A DNA stretch of 18,265 nucleotides. Origin: an uncultured Bacteroidia bacterium (GTDB lineage Bacteria; Bacteroidota; Bacteroidia; Bacteroidales; CAJPTX01). The position numbers were made by a program, and so were the translations under genes. The DNA is taken from NCBI GenBank assembly GCA_938040915.1, contig CALHZE010000228.1, forward strand, positions 1 through 18,265, given 5' to 3'. Shown here piece after piece: positions 14,530 through 18,265 of the stretch. The stretch's first letter is position 1. Each line of letters begins with the position of its first letter. The notes beneath the pieces were generated by a model, which made no database searches, had not been told where the DNA came from, and was given only the letters and a program-made list of their open reading frames with translations.

Positions 14530-15294
14530 ATGTCAGGGCATAATAAATGGTCTACGATCAAGCGTAAGAAGGGGGCTGCCGATGCGAAGCGAAGCAAGGC
14601 GTTCTCGCGCGTACTCAAGGAAATCACAATTGCGGTAAAGGAAGGCGGATCGGATATCAACGGTAACCCGCGCCTCCGCGTGGCGGTCAACAATGCTAAG
14701 GGTATCAATATGCCCAAGGATAACATCGATCGTGCGATTAACAAGGCGGAAAAGGAGCCCGAGAACCTCCAAGAGCTCACCTTTGAGGGCTACGGACCAG
14801 GGGGCGTGGCCATCTTTATCGAGTGTCTGAGTGACAATAACAACCGCACGGTAAGCAACATCCGCTCGATCTTCACCAAGCGAAATGGCTCGCTCGGTAC
14901 GAACGGCTCGCTTAGCTTCCTTTTTGCACAAAAGGGGGTTTTCGAACTGAGCCCAGAGGACGTCGCTGCGAAGGGGCTGGACGACGAGGCGCTTGAGATG
15001 GAGCTCATCGAGGGAGGGGCAGAAGATATCGAGCGTGACGAGGAGTCTATCACGGTGCGTACCGAGTTGGAAGATTTTGGCACGATGCAGAAGCGTTTGG
15101 AAGAGCTCGGGATTACGCCTAAGAGCGCCGAGTTGCAACGCATCCCCAATGACTTTAAAACGCTCGAGGTTGAGGAGGCGCTTAAGGTCTTCCGGCTTAT
15201 TCGCGAGTTTGAAGATAATGACGACGTGCAAAGTGTTTACCACAACCTCGAGATGACCGATGAGTTGGCGGCGGCGCTTGAAAACGAAGACTAA
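14530..15294 (+). CDS. yebC: YebC/TACO1-family protein
   Basis: The 254-residue protein starts MSGHNKWSTIKRKKGAADAK, the family hallmark, and continues with RLRVAVNNAKGINMPKDNID, EGYGPGGVAIFIECLSDNNN and TVSNIRSIFTKRNGSLG, also diagnostic. The three-domain fold spans the full length and the size is normal (about 240-255). The family was named as a DNA-binding transcriptional regulator; recent work shows YebC proteins act on ribosomes to relieve stalling at proline-rich stretches, as the mitochondrial homologue TACO1 does. The C-terminus is acidic (ELAAALENED). It is flanked by the terminator at 14199 and its own at 15321 and is probably monocistronic. Confidence 0.96.
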   Translation: MSGHNKWSTIKRKKGAADAKRSKAFSRVLKEITIAVKEGGSDINGNPRLRVAVNNAKGINMPKDNIDRAINKAEKEPENLQELTFEGYGPGGVAIFIECLSDNNNRTVSNIRSIFTKRNGSLGTNGSLSFLFAQKGVFELSPEDVAAKGLDDEALEMELIEGGAEDIERDEESITVRTELEDFGTMQKRLEELGITPKSAELQRIPNDFKTLEVEEALKVFRLIREFEDNDDVQSVYHNLEMTDELAAALENED

Positions 15295-15320
15295 CCAGTT
15301 CCTACTTTAGACCCAATAGA

Positions 15321-15355
15321 CAGAGACGTGGGCTTATCCGCGTCTCTGTTTCTTT
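15321..15355 (+). terminator. intrinsic terminator after yebC
   Basis: CAGAGACG (15321-15328) pairs with CGTCTCTG (15341-15348), followed by TTTCTTT. It ends just before the ATG at 15364, so the next gene's promoter must lie very close or transcription must read through. Confidence 0.75.
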
Positions 15356-15363
15356 AATAGTCT

Positions 15364-15876
15364 ATGAGTTATTTGCGAACCGTATCTTTGTTGTTGTGCG
15401 GCATTGTGGTGTCGCTGCTGTTTTGTGCTTGTGGCTCGCCGTCGTCACCGCAGATTGAGAAGGTGACCGACCTTCATCTTGAGGGGTTGACCGTGTGTGT
15501 GGGCGCGCAGGTCTACAATCCGAATCCACGGAAGTTGGTACTTTCGCAGGCGAGAGCAACCCTTTGGCTTGACGGTACGGAGCTGGCAGATATCGCTTTG
15601 CGAGATCCGCTAAAGATGCCGCGTAAGAAGACGACGTTGGTGGAGGGGAAAATTGACTTGACGTTTCGCTCGCCAAGCGATGAGTTCCGCTTTATGTTGG
15701 CCGCTCTTAGCCTAGGCTCGCATACGGTGGAACTCGAGGTGAGGGCGCGGGGGCGTTATGGGCTTGTGCCTTTTTCTAAGAAGATAAAGCGCGCCCCATA
15801 TAAGCAAGTGTTTCGGGAGTTGGGGTTGCCCGAGAGTGCCACTAGTTTATTGGACCTGAAAAGTAACGAACGGTAG
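15364..15876 (+). CDS. putative LEA type 2/WHy-like lipoprotein
   Basis: A 170-residue protein with the signal sequence MSYLRTVSLLLCGIVVSLLF followed by CACGS; Cys22 or Cys24 is the likely lipidated residue, the lipobox being a little unusual (FCAC). The mature part begins KVTDLHLEGLTVCVGAQVYN and has an NPNPRKLVLSQA stretch, the N-P-N pattern of LEA14/WHy domains, then LWLDGTELADIAL and a repeated-strand core up to VELEVRARGRYG. Such beta-sandwich lipoproteins are common in Bacteroidota and have no established function. Its TAG stop (15874-15876) is immediately followed by the ATG of ftsK, which suggests translational coupling. No match to the Bacteroidota promoter was found between it and the yebC terminator. 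Confidence 0.65.
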   Translation: MSYLRTVSLLLCGIVVSLLFCACGSPSSPQIEKVTDLHLEGLTVCVGAQVYNPNPRKLVLSQARATLWLDGTELADIALRDPLKMPRKKTTLVEGKIDLTFRSPSDEFRFMLAALSLGSHTVELEVRARGRYGLVPFSKKIKRAPYKQVFRELGLPESATSLLDLKSNER

Positions 15877-18265
15877 ATGGCGAGTGAAGAGAAGCAGGAA
15901 CAGACCGTAGAGGGGGGGGCAGTGCCTCCGTCTGCTGGCAAAACGACGACACAACGGAAAGCAGCGACCTCTAAGAAAGCACAGAGATCGCTCGATGAGC
16001 GCGTGCCATTGTTGGGGGGGCTTTTGGTCATCTTGCTGAGTCTTCTTCTTTTCATAGCGATGGTCTCCCACCTTTTTGCGTGGGCTAAAGACCAGAGTCT
16101 CTCGTGGCAAAATATCTTTTCGCCGTCGGAGCTTGTGGTCGGGAACGTGATCGGTCCGTTGGGCGCCTCACTTGCTTCGTCGCTTGTTACGCACGGTTTT
16201 GGGCTCGCGTCGTTTGTTATCCCGTTGTTGTGCTTTATGTATGGCTTGCGGATTTGGAACATCCGATTCTCTCGTTGGAAGAAGCGTCAGATGCTTTTAA
16301 TGGTGGGGATGTTGTTGAGCTCGATCCTTTTGGGTTATCTTTTCCGAGCAACGGGGGGGCTCTTGGGTTTCGGTTTTGGGGGGAAGTTTGGTTACTATGT
16401 CTCTACGTGGTTGATTGACTTTATGAGCCCCGTGGGTGCGGGCTTTTTGCTCCTCTTTTTGAGTGTCGCCTATTTGGTATGGTTGCGTCCGCGGCTTACC
16501 CATTCGCTTCTTTCGCTATTACAGGGTGCGGGACGCTCGCTGGTGATGCATGTTCACTCGGCGCGTGTCGCTCGTCCTGTAGAGCCCACAACGTATGACG
16601 CACCTACGCCTTCGGAGGCTGCGGTCGCGTCTTCGGCATCGGAGGAAGAGGTGAAAGACGCCGAGGCTACGAAAACGGAGGCGGATAAGGAGGCATTGTC
16701 GGCTGACGGTCCGTCTACGCCTCAAGAGGTCGCTCAAGAGGGAGAAGAGGTGCTTGTGCCGCTGGAGGTGGTGAGTTCCCAGCCCGAACGGAGGGAACAA
16801 CAAGAGCTTTGTTTAAGACCCGTGGTAGAGGAAGAGGGAGAGGAAGCAGAAACGTTATTGGGAGAGAATTTCCCTGTTGAGGAATCTACGTTTGAGATCT
16901 ATACGCCCTCTGCAGATGATGATGATCAGGACGCTGGGGATGGCGCGCATACAGAGCCTTATGACCCGACCCTCGATCTCGCGAATTATGCGTTGCCGCC
17001 GCTTTCGCTTTTAGACGAGCATGACGAAGACGCGCAGCTCGTCTCGGCAGAGGAGTTGAATGACAATAATCGGCGTATCAAGAAGACGCTTTCTGAGTTT
17101 AACATCGAGATCGAGAAGATCGTGGCTACCATCGGTCCTACGGTAACCCTTTATGAGATTTTACCTGCGCCAGGGATACGCGTCAGCAAGATCGAGAGTT
17201 TGGAGAAAGACCTCGCGATGCGCTTGGAGGCTATCGGGGTGCGCATCTTTATTCGCAAGGGGGCGATCGGGATAGAGGTGCCGAACCAAAAGCCAGCCAC
17301 GGTCTCGATGCGCTCTGTGCTGGAGTCTAAGAAGTTTCAAGAACATAAGGGAGCATTGCCACTCGCTTTGGGACGCACGATCTCCAACGAGGCTTTTGTC
17401 GTTGACCTTGAGAAGATGCCTCATTTGTTGGTAGCAGGGGCTACGGGGCAGGGGAAGTCGGTCGGGCTGAATGCCATTATAGCGTCTATTCTTTTCAAGA
17501 AGCACCCCTCGCAAGTCAAGTTGGTGATGGTGGACCCGAAGAAGGTCGAGTTTTCCCTCTATGCGAAGATTGAGAACTATTTCCTCGCCAAGTTACCTGA
17601 GGAAGAAGAGGCAATTATTACCGATTCGGATAAGGTGATTTATACGCTCAACTCGCTTTGTGTGGAGATGGATCACCGTCTGAATATGCTCAAAGAGGCG
17701 CAGGTGCGTAATATTACTGAGTATAACGAGAAGTTTGTGGCGCGTCGCCTGAATCCGGAGAAGGGGCATGCCTACATGCCGCGTATTGTGGTGATAGTCG
17801 ACGAGTTTGCCGACCTGATGATGACCTCGAGTAGTGACGTCGTACCGCCGCTTATGCGTCTCGCGCAGCTGGGGCGTGCACCGGGGATACACTTAGTGAT
17901 AGCTACGCAGCGCCCAACGACGGATATCTTGGTCGGGAAGATTAAGGCGAATATCCCAGCGCGGATAGCCTTCCGCGTAACTTCGGGGACAGACTCTCGG
18001 ACTATTCTCGATATGCCTGGGGCAGATCGTCTTATCGGTCGTGGGGATATGTTGGTAAAGACCGATAGTCTGAATGTCGACCGTGTGCAGTGTGCCTTTC
18101 TCAGTACGGAAGAGGTGGCCCGGATCACCGACTATATTGCGCAGCAGCAGAGTTACTTCTCGGCGTGGATGCTCCCAGATGTGGATACGGGCGGAGGGAA
18201 AAGTGATGACGATGGCGGTGGGAGTGGAGAGCTTGACCCACTTTTTGAGGAGGTGAAGCGGTATG
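15877..18265 (+). CDS. ftsK: FtsK/SpoIIIE-type DNA translocase, partial (C-terminus outside window)
   Basis: Open from the ATG at 15877 to the window edge (796 codons). An N-terminal membrane domain shows four or five hydrophobic segments (about residues 44-66, 86-105, 108-124, 138-156 and 174-193). A long acidic, low-complexity linker (about 215-390) leads to the motor. The alpha region begins near NRRIKKTLSEFNIEIEKI, the Walker A is GATGQGKS (521-528) and Walker B is RIVVIVDEFADLM (636-648), followed by LAQLGRAPGIHLVIATQRP, ARIAFRVTSGTDSRTILD and GADRLIGRGDML, all typical. The winged-helix gamma domain that reads KOPS-like sequences is expected beyond the edge. The protein moves chromosome DNA through the division septum and activates XerCD dimer resolution. 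Confidence 0.96.
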   Translation, partial: MASEEKQEQTVEGGAVPPSAGKTTTQRKAATSKKAQRSLDERVPLLGGLLVILLSLLLFIAMVSHLFAWAKDQSLSWQNIFSPSELVVGNVIGPLGASLASSLVTHGFGLASFVIPLLCFMYGLRIWNIRFSRWKKRQMLLMVGMLLSSILLGYLFRATGGLLGFGFGGKFGYYVSTWLIDFMSPVGAGFLLLFLSVAYLVWLRPRLTHSLLSLLQGAGRSLVMHVHSARVARPVEPTTYDAPTPSEAAVASSASEEEVKDAEATKTEADKEALSADGPSTPQEVAQEGEEVLVPLEVVSSQPERREQQELCLRPVVEEEGEEAETLLGENFPVEESTFEIYTPSADDDDQDAGDGAHTEPYDPTLDLANYALPPLSLLDEHDEDAQLVSAEELNDNNRRIKKTLSEFNIEIEKIVATIGPTVTLYEILPAPGIRVSKIESLEKDLAMRLEAIGVRIFIRKGAIGIEVPNQKPATVSMRSVLESKKFQEHKGALPLALGRTISNEAFVVDLEKMPHLLVAGATGQGKSVGLNAIIASILFKKHPSQVKLVMVDPKKVEFSLYAKIENYFLAKLPEEEEAIITDSDKVIYTLNSLCVEMDHRLNMLKEAQVRNITEYNEKFVARRLNPEKGHAYMPRIVVIVDEFADLMMTSSSDVVPPLMRLAQLGRAPGIHLVIATQRPTTDILVGKIKANIPARIAFRVTSGTDSRTILDMPGADRLIGRGDMLVKTDSLNVDRVQCAFLSTEEVARITDYIAQQQSYFSAWMLPDVDTGGGKSDDDGGGSGELDPLFEEVKRY

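Noticed and set aside
14429..14638. plus-strand frame overlapping the start of yebC
   Set aside because: It lies in another frame over the strongly conserved YebC N-terminus and is a shadow.

Overview
The window looks like chromosomal DNA from a Bacteroidota member close to Porphyromonas. Evidence: promoters of the Bacteroidota type (TAnnTTTG at -7, sometimes with TTG at -33), an S46 dipeptidyl-peptidase with the DPP11 signature, the long three-domain form of IspG, a large surface protein that appears to end in a type IX secretion (Por) sorting domain, and paired SiaB/SiaC signalling genes. Species is inferred from gene content only. Most of the window is core housekeeping sequence with a few surface genes. 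I see no phage, insertion sequence, CRISPR or toxin-antitoxin locus.

Layout. 1-1024 (minus): partial AAA-ATPase/PD-(D/E)XK-type gene that leaves the window on the left. 1168-3007 (plus): a small PII-like protein, recO split by an apparent one-base frameshift, and an MqnD-family menaquinone gene, closely spaced. 8129-3163 (minus): an unrecognised conserved gene, DPP11, then IspG only 4 bases after DPP11. 8423-10245 (plus): an outer-membrane barrel, a SiaB-type kinase and its SiaC-type target, probably one transcript. Then tRNA-Gln(TTG) with its own promoter and terminator, a second outer-membrane barrel (10461-11243) with a strong bidirectional terminator, a BspA-like repeat protein with Ig-like domains (11639-14179), YebC (14530-15294), and a lipoprotein whose stop codon abuts the start of FtsK, which runs off the right edge.

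How the genes fit together. DPP11 (periplasmic release of acidic dipeptides), the two barrels, the lipoprotein and the sorted BspA-like protein form a cell-envelope set typical of an asaccharolytic, peptide-using anaerobe. MqnD and IspG feed quinone and isoprenoid synthesis. SiaB/SiaC is a phosphorylation switch whose phosphatase and output partner are not in the window.

The points most worth checking are the recO frameshift; a set of related short hairpin-like repeats in the intergenic gaps (clearest at 7295-7381); a perfect inverted repeat with the ispG stop codon in its loop; the SiaB/SiaC pair without phosphatase or cyclase; and the three-unit higher-order pattern of the BspA repeats. I found no convincing wholly new system.
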